NCBI GenBank assembly: GCA_004562395.1
Contig: SFQY01000039.1
Coordinates: 1-16,370 of the forward strand
Length of the DNA stretch: 16,370 bases
Direction: 5' to 3'
DNA from: a bacterium
GTDB lineage: Bacteria; Bacillota; Clostridia; Oscillospirales; Oscillospiraceae
The notes beneath the pieces are model-generated. The model was not told where the DNA came from. It worked only from the letters and a program-made list of their open reading frames with translations, and made no database searches. This document shows, piece by piece, positions 1 to 6,377 of the stretch; the stretch's first letter is position 1; each line of letters begins with the position of its first letter. Position numbers and translations under genes: made by a program.

Positions 1-21
1 CGAATCAGATTGCCGCTACCA
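1..21 (+). tRNA. 3' end of a tRNA cut by the window edge (isotype unknown)
   Basis: The first 21 bases read as the end of a tRNA: the tail of a T-loop, CAGAT as the 3' side of the T-stem, TGCCGCT as the 3' side of the acceptor stem, discriminator A18 and a genome-encoded CCA at 19-21. The anticodon lies outside the window, so the isotype cannot be told. It abuts the next tRNA with no spacer. This is inference from a fragment; the exact CCA and the fit of arm lengths are the support. Confidence 0.55.
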
Positions 22-96
22 GGCCCGTTGGTCAAGCGGTTAAGACACCGCCCTTTCACGGCGGTAACATGGGTTCGATTCCCGTACGGGTCACCA
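22..96 (+). tRNA. tRNA-Glu (anticodon UUC)
   Basis: A full cloverleaf can be drawn. The acceptor stem GGCCCGT (22-28) pairs with ACGGGTC (86-92) with one G-U pair. The anticodon stem CCGCC (48-52) pairs with GGCGG (60-64) around the loop CTTTCAC, placing TTC at 55-57. The T-loop TTCGATT is present, the discriminator is A93 and CCA is encoded at 94-96. It decodes GAA/GAG. A terminator follows 5 bases later, so this is the last tRNA of its transcript. Confidence 0.95.
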
Positions 97-101
97 TGAT
101 G

Positions 102-133
102 AAATCCCGATGCTGAAGGCATCGGGATTTTTT
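102..133 (+). terminator. Intrinsic terminator after tRNA-Glu
   Basis: AAATCCCGATGC (102-113) pairs with GCATCGGGATTT (119-130) around a 5-base loop and runs into a T-tract to 133. It ends the tRNA transcript. Read on the other strand it has only a weak T-run, so it may terminate the convergent ferritin-like gene less well. Confidence 0.9.
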
Positions 134-211
134 CATTTCGTCCCTCAGCTTGCGGCTGAGAAACGGCAGCTTCGGGTAGCTTGCGCCGCCCGGAGCGAAA
201 CGTCGGTTTTG

Positions 212-691
212 CTATTTTCCGGCGGGGCGTCCCGGCTCCTCCGGGGGCAGTTGCCCCAGAAGCTGGAGGATCAGGGCGCAGTGTTCCCCTTCCCGCTGGC
301 TCATTTTCCGGAAGACCTCCCCGAATTCCCCGTCCAGCATTCGGGCGGCGTATTCCGTCATGGCCCGGCGGGTCCGGTAGAAGCTTTTTCGCAGCAGCTT
401 CTCCGGTGGAGCTGCCGGAGTCCGGATCTGCCGGGGAAAGGTGTCTTTCCCATCGGATAACAGCGCCATGCCCCGCAGGCAGGCCAGATTCTCCCGCTCC
501 CCCTCCCAAAGCCGCCGGGCCAGTTCCCCCGGTTTCCCGGTGAGGGAGTTTGCCAGACGGCGGTAGTCCTCCGCCGCCTCCATGACTCCCAGCGCCAGCA
601 TCCGAAGAGCGTCTCCTTCTTCCCGGGTCTGGGGCCGGGCGAATACCCGCTGCCATACCTGCCGCTCCACAGACGGATCCCTTTGCTCCAT
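212..691 (-). CDS. Ferritin-like (rubrerythrin-type fold) four-helix protein
   Basis: This is a 159-residue protein predicted to be almost all helical and soluble, with no signal peptide. Four amphipathic helices can be seen. Helix 1 (about 27-50) has EAAEDY, helix 2 (about 56-78) GEREN, helix 3 (about 98-120) MTEYAARM, and helix 4 (about 121-148) REGEH. The Glu spacing and the last ExxH resemble the di-iron sites of ferritin-like proteins, but helix 2 has Asn where ExxH normally gives His, so metal binding may be partial or lost. The ATG at 691 follows AGGAGG with almost no spacing, which is unusual; a GTG at 670 is the alternative start. The gene is divergent from lexA and convergent with the tRNA. 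The fold is inferred from pattern, and the function is unknown. Confidence 0.6.
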   Translation of the reverse strand: MEQRDPSVERQVWQRVFARPQTREEGDALRMLALGVMEAAEDYRRLANSLTGKPGELARRLWEGERENLACLRGMALLSDGKDTFPRQIRTPAAPPEKLLRKSFYRTRRAMTEYAARMLDGEFGEVFRKMSQREGEHCALILQLLGQLPPEEPGRPAGK

Positions 692-711
692 CCTCCTCGC
701 CCCCTTTTTCC

Positions 712-717
712 AGTATA
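712..717 (-). promoter_or_regulatory. Possible -10 box for the ferritin-like gene
   Basis: TATACT on the minus strand lies about 20 bases upstream of the ATG. No convincing -35 is seen 16-18 bases further up, so this is a weak candidate. Confidence 0.3.
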
Positions 718-763
718 GTCCGGACAGGCCTGTTTTTTGCGAAAAAACTTTTGAAAAAACCTC

Positions 764-792
764 TTTCTTTTTTCGTTCATATGTGCTATAAT
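764..792 (+). promoter_or_regulatory. lexA promoter with extended -10
   Basis: TGCTATAAT (784-792) is an extended -10 (TGnTATAAT). The -35 region 17 bases upstream (TTTCTT, 764-769) is poor, which fits extended -10 promoters that need little -35 contact. A CATATG-centred sequence at 775-786 overlaps the promoter; it keeps the core of the Bacillus LexA box CGAACATATGTTCG but not its flanks. Confidence 0.65.
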
Positions 793-825
793 AAACATAA
801 TCATCAGAATCATCCCGGTAACGGG

Positions 826-851
826 GTGTTCTGTCCGCGTCGCGTGAACAC
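826..851 (+). promoter_or_regulatory. Inverted repeat in the lexA leader, possible operator
   Basis: GTGTTC (826-831) and GAACAC (846-851) form an inverted repeat with a 14-base spacer between the promoter and the Shine-Dalgarno site. The right arm lies in a second near-palindrome, GCGTGAACACGC (842-853). It could be a LexA autoregulatory operator of unusual spacing or simply an RNA hairpin; the sequence alone does not decide. Confidence 0.3.
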
Positions 852-877
852 GCCCTATCCCCCAAGGAGGAATCACC

Positions 878-1453
878 ATGCCAAGAACCAGCAATAAGGC
901 AGAACTGATCATGGATTATGTAAACCAATTCATTCAGGAAAACGGCTATTCTCCCTCGGTGCGGGAAATCGGCGCGGCGGTGGGCCTGCGCTCCACCGCT
1001 TCGGTCAGCTACCATCTCCAGGCCCTGCAGGAAAAGGGACTTCTCCAGTCCCCCGGCGCCAAGGGGCGCAAGCGGGCCCTGGTCACCGGCGCCCGGCCAG
1101 GACAGATCCCCATTGTGGGCGTGGTCACCGCCGGTGTGCCCATTCTGGCGGTGGAGAACCAGGAGGGTACCATGCCCTGGAGCGATCCCGGCTGCTTTGC
1201 CCTCCGGGTCCGGGGCGACAGCATGATAAACGCGGGGATCCTCAGCGGGGACAAGGTGGTGGTCCGTCCCCAGCCCAGCGCTGACGACGGGCAGATCGTG
1301 GTGGCCCGGATCGGAGAGGAAGCCACCGTCAAGCGCCTGTGCCGCCGGAACGGTCAGGTCTGGCTCATGCCCGAAAACGAGCATTACGATCCCATCGACG
1401 GCACCGAGGCTGAGATCATCGGCATCGTCAAGGCCGTGGTGCGGGAATATTGA
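878..1453 (+). CDS. lexA: LexA, SOS transcriptional repressor
   Basis: LexA is a 191-residue cytoplasmic repressor of the SOS regulon that cleaves itself when RecA filaments form on single-stranded DNA. The N-terminal winged-helix domain (about 1-67) contains the recognition helix segment SVREIGAAVGLRSTASVSYHL. The linker leads to the cleavage pair Ala85-Gly86 in VTAGVP, followed by the S24-type peptidase domain with nucleophile Ser115 in RGDSM and general base Lys152 in ATVKR. All catalytic parts are present and the length is normal. The start is set by AAGGAGG at 864-870 with 7 bases of spacing. The gene is monocistronic and divergent from the ferritin-like gene, so that gene could share its control. 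Confidence 0.97.
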   Translation: MPRTSNKAELIMDYVNQFIQENGYSPSVREIGAAVGLRSTASVSYHLQALQEKGLLQSPGAKGRKRALVTGARPGQIPIVGVVTAGVPILAVENQEGTMPWSDPGCFALRVRGDSMINAGILSGDKVVVRPQPSADDGQIVVARIGEEATVKRLCRRNGQVWLMPENEHYDPIDGTEAEIIGIVKAVVREY

Positions 1454-1552
1454 CCAGGCGGCAGGTTGCCCGGTGAGCGGTCCTTTCCTGTTTCCCCACC
1501 GGGCCGGATCGATGGATATTCAAAATTGTCCGTCTTCCGTGAAAAAAAGTAC

Positions 1553-1581
1553 TTGACAAACGGACACCGATGGTGTATAAA
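1553..1581 (+). promoter_or_regulatory. Promoter of the trpXYZ T-box transcript
   Basis: A perfect -35 TTGACA (1553-1558) is followed by a 17-base spacer and -10 TATAAA (1576-1581). Transcription should begin near 1588, just ahead of T-box Stem I. This is a strong sigma-A type promoter, as expected for a leader controlled by attenuation. Confidence 0.9.
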
Positions 1582-1587
1582 GAGCAT

Positions 1588-1868
1588 AACTTAATCATGA
1601 AACCATTGAGGCGGAAGTAAAGCTGCATGGCGCATCCACAGAGAGTTCTGCATAGCTGAGAGCGGAGCGAAAAGCGGGGCAGCAAATGGGCCGCTGAGGG
1701 CAGAGGGAAAGGGGCAACCCGAGTATCTTCTGACGCAATGCCAGCGTTATCGGGCAGACGGTGTGCTTGCACCGTGCAGAGGCGGCCGGATCATCCGGCA
1801 AACAAGGTGGTACCGCAGAAAATGTATTTTCTGTCCTTGTTCCCTTAGGGGAACAAGGACTTTTTTAT
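1588..1868 (+). ncRNA. Tryptophan T-box riboswitch (tRNA-sensing leader)
   Basis: The leader binds uncharged tRNA and decides between termination and readthrough into trpXYZ. The Stem I specifier loop is bounded by GCGG/CCGC (1611-1614/1691-1694) and GCTGC/GCAGC (1622-1626/1679-1683). Its 5' strand has the loop-E AGTA motif and its 3' strand is AAATGGG, putting the specifier TGG (Trp) at 1687-1689 followed by a purine. The AGAGAG and GCTGAGAG segments (1640-1665) match conserved upper Stem I elements. The T-box AAGGTGGTACCGCAG lies at 1804-1818. The antiterminator is AACAAGG (1801-1807) pairing with CCTTGTT (1835-1841) plus CAGAAAA/TTTTCTG, and excludes the terminator. The specifier agrees with the importer downstream. 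Confidence 0.95.
1833..1868 (+). terminator. T-box regulated intrinsic terminator
   Basis: GTCCTTGTTCCC (1833-1844) pairs perfectly with GGGAACAAGGAC (1849-1860) around TTAG, followed by TTTTTTATTT. Its 5' strand is shared with the antiterminator, so the two structures cannot coexist. Confidence 0.95.
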
Positions 1869-1892
1869 TTCCAAACGGAAGGAGAGATCCTT

Positions 1893-1967
1893 ATGAGGAA
1901 TCCCGGAAGACGATGGCGGCCCCTGACCAGGTCCCCCCATCCGAATGCAAACCCAATTAAGACATGA
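1893..1967 (+). CDS. Possible 24-codon leader peptide upstream of trpX
   Basis: A short frame starts at ATG 1893, ends at TGA 1965-1967, and has a good Shine-Dalgarno AAGGAG (1879-1884) at 8 bases. The peptide is rich in Arg, Pro and Asn, with one Trp at position 8 (GRRWRPLTR). It lies after the T-box terminator and ends 22 bases before the trpX ATG, ahead of that gene's own ribosome site. It resembles neither a membrane peptide nor any family I know. It may be a translated leader that affects trpX expression, or chance. The ribosome site and position support it; the composition does not add support. Confidence 0.4.
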   Translation: MRNPGRRWRPLTRSPHPNANPIKT

Positions 1968-1989
1968 TATTCAAAAAGGAGTTTTAAAA

Positions 1990-3000
1990 ATGAAAAAGGT
2001 TCTTTGCGTTGTTATTTCCCTTCTGATGATCGCCGCTCTGTTCTCCGGCTGCAGCAGCTCCGCCCCTGCCGCTGAGGCGCCCGAAACCACCGCTGCCGCG
2101 GCGCCTGAGGCCCCCGTTTTCACCGTGGCCATTGTTCAGCAGATGGACCACGCCTCCCTGGATGAGATCCGCAATGCCATTTCCGCCGAGCTGCAGGCCG
2201 TAGCCGCCGAGAAGGGCGTGACGGTCAACATTCTGGAGTCCAACGGTCAGAATGACGCCACCGTCCTCAACCAGATCGGCGCCCAGGTGGTGGGCGACAA
2301 GGTCGACATGATCATTCCCATCGCCACTCTGGCAGCCCAGTGCATGGTCACCGCCGCTGACGGCTCCGGCATCCCCGTGGTCTACGCCGCCATCTCCGAT
2401 CCCGCCGCCGCCGGTCTGACCGGTCTGGCCGATGTCACCGGTACCTCCGACGCTCTGAATACCCCCTTCATTCTGGACATGATGCTCTCCGTGCAGCCCG
2501 ATATCAAGACCGTCGGCCTGCTGTACTCCAACTCCGAGGCTAACTCCGCCACTCCCATCGCCGAGGCCAAGGCTTACCTGGAGGAGAAGGGCATCGCCTA
2601 TCTGGAAAAGACCGGAAACACCTCCGGTGAGATCACCGAGGCCGCTTCCTCTCTGGTGGGCCGGGTAGACGCCGTCTTCACCCCCACCGACAACGTGGTC
2701 ATGGGCACGGAAGCCTCCGTGGCGGAGATCCTGAACGCCGCCGGTATCCCCCACTACACCGGTGCTGACTCCTTCGTCCAGCTAGGCGCTTTTACCACCT
2801 GCGGCGTCAACTACACCGAGCTGGGTGCCAAGACTGCCGACATGGCCATGGACATCCTGCTGGGCGGCGCGGTTCCTGAATTCCACGTCATGGAGGGCGG
2901 CATCATCACCGTCAACACCGAGACCGCCGCGGTCCTGGGCATTGACTACAGCGTATTCTCCACCATGGCCAATACCGTTGTGGAAGTCACCGGCGAGTAA
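1990..3000 (+). CDS. trpX: TrpX-type tryptophan ABC transporter substrate-binding lipoprotein
   Basis: This 336-residue protein is the extracellular binding component of an ABC importer of the ABC_sub_bind (PF04392/COG2984) family. Residues 1-20 are a lipoprotein signal peptide (MKK, a hydrophobic core, then FSGC) with the lipidated Cys at 21. An Ala/Pro/Glu/Thr-rich linker (about 22-40) leads into a two-lobed periplasmic-binding fold starting VAIVQQMDHASLDEIRNA. The ATG at 1990 follows AAAAAGGAG with 8 bases; an in-frame ATG at 1945 would lack a proper signal peptide. Tryptophan as ligand is inferred from the Trp specifier of the T-box and from the known trpXYZ operons of streptococci and clostridia. 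Lipidation would use the Lgt encoded at 5496-6377. Confidence 0.9.
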   Translation: MKKVLCVVISLLMIAALFSGCSSSAPAAEAPETTAAAAPEAPVFTVAIVQQMDHASLDEIRNAISAELQAVAAEKGVTVNILESNGQNDATVLNQIGAQVVGDKVDMIIPIATLAAQCMVTAADGSGIPVVYAAISDPAAAGLTGLADVTGTSDALNTPFILDMMLSVQPDIKTVGLLYSNSEANSATPIAEAKAYLEEKGIAYLEKTGNTSGEITEAASSLVGRVDAVFTPTDNVVMGTEASVAEILNAAGIPHYTGADSFVQLGAFTTCGVNYTELGAKTADMAMDILLGGAVPEFHVMEGGIITVNTETAAVLGIDYSVFSTMANTVVEVTGE

Positions 3001-3022
3001 TAAAACGCATTATGCAAAAGGA

Positions 3023-3052
3023 TGGTATCCCCTTCCTCCGAGGGGGATACCA
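3023..3052 (+). other. Hairpin after trpX
   Basis: TGGTATCCCC (3023-3032) pairs with GGGGATACCA (3043-3052) starting 23 bases after the trpX stop. No T-tract follows, so it is more likely a 3'-end stabiliser or partial attenuator than a full terminator. Confidence 0.5.
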
Positions 3053-3065
3053 CCATTTCGCGTTT

Positions 3066-3316
3066 CTCAGCAAAGCGACAAATTGGAATTTGATGGGATG
3101 CCGGAGTGCAATACCTTCCCCCGGGGGGAAGGTGCCCCAGTGCGCACACTGGGGCGGATGAGGAACGGCGATATGTTCCAAATCTGTTTGCAGTTCGGTT
3201 AAAAAGTGGATGAGATGTCGCCATTCCTCATCCACCGCTTCGCGGTCCCCCTTCCCCCCGGGGGAAGGTTTTGCGTTGCGGCATCCCTGCAAACACCAAT
3301 TTATCGGGCAGCTGAG
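3066..3316. repeat. Palindromic MITE-like element A between trpX and trpY
   Basis: Imperfect terminal inverted repeats run inward from CTCAGC (3066) and GCTGAG (3316). The best-conserved part is GGGATGCC.. at 3095 against ..GGCATCCC at 3287 (24 of 28 bases match). Inside each end is a GC hairpin, CCTTCCCCCGGGGGGAAGG (3114-3132) and its near-copy at 3250-3268. These are followed by a smaller stem-loop and the shared word GGATGAGGAA. No coding frame is convincing. The element fills most of the trpX-trpY gap, and the same ends recur at 15989-16370. Confidence 0.8.
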
Positions 3317-3385
3317 GAAAACTGATATCTACGTTCCAATATTCCTATTTTAGCACTTTGCATTTCTTTAAAAGGAGCGATTCCC

Positions 3386-4273
3386 ATGATTTCAACCACC
3401 GTCATCATGAGTGCCCTGGAGTTGGGCTTTATCTATGCCCTGGTGGCTCTGGCTCTGTTTCTGAGCTTCCGGGTGCTGAATATTGCCGATATGACCACCG
3501 ACGGGGCCTTCACTCTGGGCTGCGCCGTGTCCGCCACCCTGGCTGTGGCCGGGCATCCTCTGCTGGCCCTGCCCTCCGCCATGCTGGCAGGTGCCTGCGC
3601 GGGTTTTGTCACAGCCTTCCTGCAGACCAGGCTGAATATCCCCTCGATTCTCGCGGGTATCATCACCAATACGGGGCTGTACACCGTGAACCTGGCGGTC
3701 ATGGGCTTCTCCTCCAATGTCAACATGCTCCGCAACCCCACCCTCTTCACCCTGGTGCAGCCCTGGCTGGGAGCGTTTTACAAGCTGATCCCCGCGGCGG
3801 TGCTGACCTGCCTGGTGGGAACGCTGCTGGTGCTGTTCCTGCGGACCCGGCTGGGTCTGTCCGTCCGGGCCACCGGCGACAACCCGGACATGGTCCGGGC
3901 CTCCTCCATCAATACCGGCTTCACCATTACCGTGGGACTTTGCCTTGCCAATTCCATGACGGCCCTTTCCGGCGCGGTGCTGGCCCAGTACCAGAAGACC
4001 GCCGACATCAACCTGGGCACCGGCATGGTCATCATCGGCCTGGCCTCCCTGATCATCGGCGAGACCCTGATGCCCAAGGGAAAGCCCTGGATGAAGGCTC
4101 TGGGCGCCATTCTCGGCTCCATTCTTTACCGGTTCATCATCGCCATCGCTCTGCGGCTGGACCTGCCCAGTGAATGCCTGAAGCTGATCTCCGCCGTCAT
4201 CGTCGCCCTGGCCATCGGCCTGCCTGCCATCAAAAGCGCGGTAAAGCCTGCCACCAAGGGAGGGAAAGCCTGA
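3386..4273 (+). CDS. trpY: TrpY-type ABC transporter permease
   Basis: This is a 295-residue integral membrane subunit of the trpXYZ importer, of the branched-chain/ribose-type permease superfamily (COG4120). About eight to nine hydrophobic segments are visible, beginning MSALELGFIYALVALALFLSF. Motifs typical of this permease group include NIADMTTDGAF near residue 32 and the cytoplasmic coupling stretch VRATGDNPDMVRASSIN near residues 156-172. The start at 3386 follows AAAGGAG (3371-3377). The gene overlaps the ATPase gene by one base (TGATG at 4271-4275), so the two are translationally coupled. It is separated from trpX by 385 bases holding element A. Confidence 0.9.
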   Translation: MISTTVIMSALELGFIYALVALALFLSFRVLNIADMTTDGAFTLGCAVSATLAVAGHPLLALPSAMLAGACAGFVTAFLQTRLNIPSILAGIITNTGLYTVNLAVMGFSSNVNMLRNPTLFTLVQPWLGAFYKLIPAAVLTCLVGTLLVLFLRTRLGLSVRATGDNPDMVRASSINTGFTITVGLCLANSMTALSGAVLAQYQKTADINLGTGMVIIGLASLIIGETLMPKGKPWMKALGAILGSILYRFIIAIALRLDLPSECLKLISAVIVALAIGLPAIKSAVKPATKGGKA

Positions 4274-5073
4274 TGCTGAAAGTACACAACATTTCCAAAA
4301 CCTTCAATCCCGGCACCGTCAATGAGAAGAAAGCCCTGAACGGCCTGAGCCTGGAGCTGGAGGAGGGCGACTTCGTCACCATCCTGGGCTCCAACGGCGC
4401 GGGAAAATCCACCCTGTTTGGAGCCATTGCCGGTTCTTTCGTGGTGGATACCGGCTCCATTCACCTGGACGGCATGAACATCACCAACCTGCCGGACTAC
4501 AAGCGCAGCAAGTTTATCGGCCGGCTGTTCCAGGACCCCCTGAAGGGCACCGCTCCCAGCATGACCATCGAGGAAAATCTGGCCCTGGCCTATATGCGGG
4601 CCTCCAGCGGCACATCCCCCTTCTCCATGATCTCCCGGAAGGACCGGGAGAACTTCCGGGAGCGGCTGGCGCAGCTGGGCCTGGGACTGGAGGACCGGAT
4701 GGACCACCCGGTGGGCCTCCTTTCCGGCGGCCAGCGGCAGGCTCTGACCCTGCTGATGGCCACCCTGGTGACTCCCAAGCTCCTGCTGCTGGACGAACAC
4801 ACCGCGGCCCTGGACCCCGCCACCGCCGAAAAGGTCCTGGCCCTGACGGAACAGATCGTGGCGGAAAACCACATCACCTGCCTGATGATCACCCATAACA
4901 TCCCCTCCGCCCTGTCCCTGGGCAACCGGACCATCATGATGAACAACGGCTCCATCGTGCTGGAACTGGCCGGGGAGGAGCGGGCCAACATGACCACCGA
5001 GCGGCTGCTGAAGGTCTTCCACGAGCAGGGCATCAGCAATGACCGCATCCTGTTCAGCGCCGATACCGAATAA
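4273..5073 (+). CDS. trpZ: TrpZ-type ABC transporter ATP-binding protein
   Basis: This 266-residue cytoplasmic ATPase powers the importer (COG1101 family). Walker A GSNGAGKST is at 39-47, Q-loop Gln at 87, signature LSGGQ at 150-154, Walker B LLLLDE at 170-175 with catalytic Glu175, and switch His at 208. All nucleotide-binding motifs are intact. The ATG at 4273 overlaps the trpY stop; an upstream in-frame start lies inside trpY and is rejected. It is the last gene of the T-box operon and is followed by a strong terminator. Confidence 0.93.
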   Translation: MLKVHNISKTFNPGTVNEKKALNGLSLELEEGDFVTILGSNGAGKSTLFGAIAGSFVVDTGSIHLDGMNITNLPDYKRSKFIGRLFQDPLKGTAPSMTIEENLALAYMRASSGTSPFSMISRKDRENFRERLAQLGLGLEDRMDHPVGLLSGGQRQALTLLMATLVTPKLLLLDEHTAALDPATAEKVLALTEQIVAENHITCLMITHNIPSALSLGNRTIMMNNGSIVLELAGEERANMTTERLLKVFHEQGISNDRILFSADTE

Positions 5074-5080
5074 CCCAAAA

Positions 5081-5114
5081 TACGCCTCCGGAAAATCCGG
5101 AGGCGTAACTTTTT
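5081..5114 (+). terminator. Intrinsic terminator of trpXYZ
   Basis: TACGCCTCCGGA (5081-5092) pairs perfectly with TCCGGAGGCGTA (5096-5107) around a 3-base loop and is followed by ACTTTTTAT. Confidence 0.92.
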
Positions 5115-5130
5115 ATGGGCGTTCGTATAA

Positions 5131-5402
5131 CCGTAAATGATCGTTTAGCGTTGGTTGGTTGCACTGGCGCGGTAGCGCCCAAGCCTTCTCCTTGAGGAGA
5201 AGGTGCCCCAGGCTGCGGCCTGGGGCGGATGTGGTGTGCGGTACACAGTTGCGATGATCGGGACATTTCGGCGAAAACGTACCGCGGTAACACCACATCA
5301 GTCTCGCTTCGCGAGACAGCTTCTCCTCAAGGAGAAGCCTTTGGTGAGCATCCCACCCTGGTGGAACCAACGTACATTCCTGCGATAAACGATCATTTAC
5401 CC
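5131..5402. repeat. Palindromic MITE-like element C between trpZ and lgt
   Basis: The outer ends are the inverted words AAATGATCGTTT (5135-5146) and AAACGATCATTT (5387-5398). Inside are GC hairpins CCTTCTCCTTGAGGAGAAGG (around 5183-5202) and its inverted partner CTTCTCCTCAAGGAGAAG (about 5321-5338). Each is followed by a variable stem-loop (GCCCC..GGGGC on the left, GTCTCGC..GCGAGAC on the right) and then by GATGTGGTGT on the left or its complement on the right. The plan is the same as element A with different words. No gene is supported in 5115-5495. Confidence 0.75.
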
Positions 5403-5472
5403 AATTGCCGCACCTGCGGTCGAGGGGCCCAGAGGATGTAGGTCCAGTGCCAGCGTTCGTAACGCATTAGCC

Positions 5473-5501
5473 GCGGGCCTAGCCCGCATAAACGATCATT
5501 T
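5473..5501. repeat. GC hairpin and third AAATGATCGTTT-type box at the lgt stop
   Basis: GCGGGC/GCCCGC (5473-5478/5482-5487) forms a perfect 6-bp hairpin just downstream of lgt. AAACGATCATTT (5490-5501) overlaps the lgt stop codon and is a third copy of the end box of element C. No T-tract follows on the minus strand, so I do not call it a terminator. Confidence 0.5.
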
Positions 5502-6377
5502 CTCGTTTTTTTCTTCTATCTCTCGGCTTTTCTCCGCTTCTCTGGCCGCCATTTGGTTCACCAGGAGCCTGGCAGGGTCGTGAGGGCGGAAGCTTTGCCA
5601 GATCAGCACGGCTGCCGCGGTGACGCAGCTCAGGGCGGCCAGCATCTGGCTCACCCGGAAGGGGCCCCAGTAGAGGCTGTCCACCCGCAGGCCCTCGATC
5701 ATGGTTCTGCCCAGGCCGTACCAGAAGGCATACCCCAGGGCCACCTGGCCGTCGTACTTCCGCTTTTTGGACAGGAAGTGCAGGAGCGCCAGTCCCGTCA
5801 GGTTCCACACCGACTCATACAGGAAGGTGGGGTGGTAGTACTCCCAGGCGTTTGTGACGGTGTTGAACAGCCCCATCCGGAAGAAGGAATCCGTAGCGGC
5901 GCCGAAGGCCTCCCGATTAAAGAAGTTGCCCCAGCGGCCCATGGACTGGCCAATGAGAAAGCCCAGCAGCACCAGGTCCATCACTGTAGTAAATCTGATT
6001 TTTTTCACCCGGCAGAATACGGCCACGCCCACAACGGCGCCCAGGACGCCGCCGTAGATGGCAAGGCCTCCCTCCCAGATATACAGCACGGAAATGGGGT
6101 TGGCCGCGTAATCCTGCCAGGAGAAAATCACATAATAGGCCCGGGCGCAGACAATGGCGAAGGGCGTTACCCACAGCACCCCGTCCAGAATGTCGTCCTC
6201 CTTCAGGCCGAATTCCTTGCTCCTGCGCATGGCGTACAGCACCGCCAGGATCAGGCCCAGGGCAATGACCAGACCGTAAAAGTGGATGGTCAGGGGACCC
6301 AGCGCCACCGTCCGGGGCGGATTGACTTCAATTCCCAGAAACGGGAAGGAAATGGCGGAATAATTGGCGGGATTCAT
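5496..6377 (-). CDS. lgt: Prolipoprotein diacylglyceryl transferase Lgt
   Basis: Lgt is a 293-residue integral membrane enzyme that moves diacylglycerol from phosphatidylglycerol to the lipobox Cys of preprolipoproteins. The family signature is clear: IHFYG (31-35), GGLAIYGG (103-110), GRWGNFFNREAFG (147-159, with the essential Arg148, Asn151 and Glu156), YHPTFLYES (181-189) and GLGRTMIEGLR (221-231). About seven hydrophobic segments are present. The C-terminal 25 residues are a charged tail. The ATG overlaps the ymfH stop (ATGA at 6374-6377), so it is the last gene of a coupled operon. A substrate, the TrpX-type lipoprotein, is encoded nearby. Confidence 0.96.
   Translation of the reverse strand: MNPANYSAISFPFLGIEVNPPRTVALGPLTIHFYGLVIALGLILAVLYAMRRSKEFGLKEDDILDGVLWVTPFAIVCARAYYVIFSWQDYAANPISVLYIWEGGLAIYGGVLGAVVGVAVFCRVKKIRFTTVMDLVLLGFLIGQSMGRWGNFFNREAFGAATDSFFRMGLFNTVTNAWEYYHPTFLYESVWNLTGLALLHFLSKKRKYDGQVALGYAFWYGLGRTMIEGLRVDSLYWGPFRVSQMLAALSCVTAAAVLIWQSFRPHDPARLLVNQMAAREAEKSREIEEKNEK

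Noticed and set aside
212..1384. Long minus-strand frame running through lexA into the ferritin-like gene
   Set aside because: The part opposite lexA is an antisense shadow; only the last 159 codons after the ribosome site at about 692-697 look like a protein.
2987..3292. Small frames across the palindromic elements (also 5054-5370, 9055-9255, 15962-16204)
   Set aside because: They follow inverted-repeat sequence on both strands, lack ribosome sites and show no protein-like composition.
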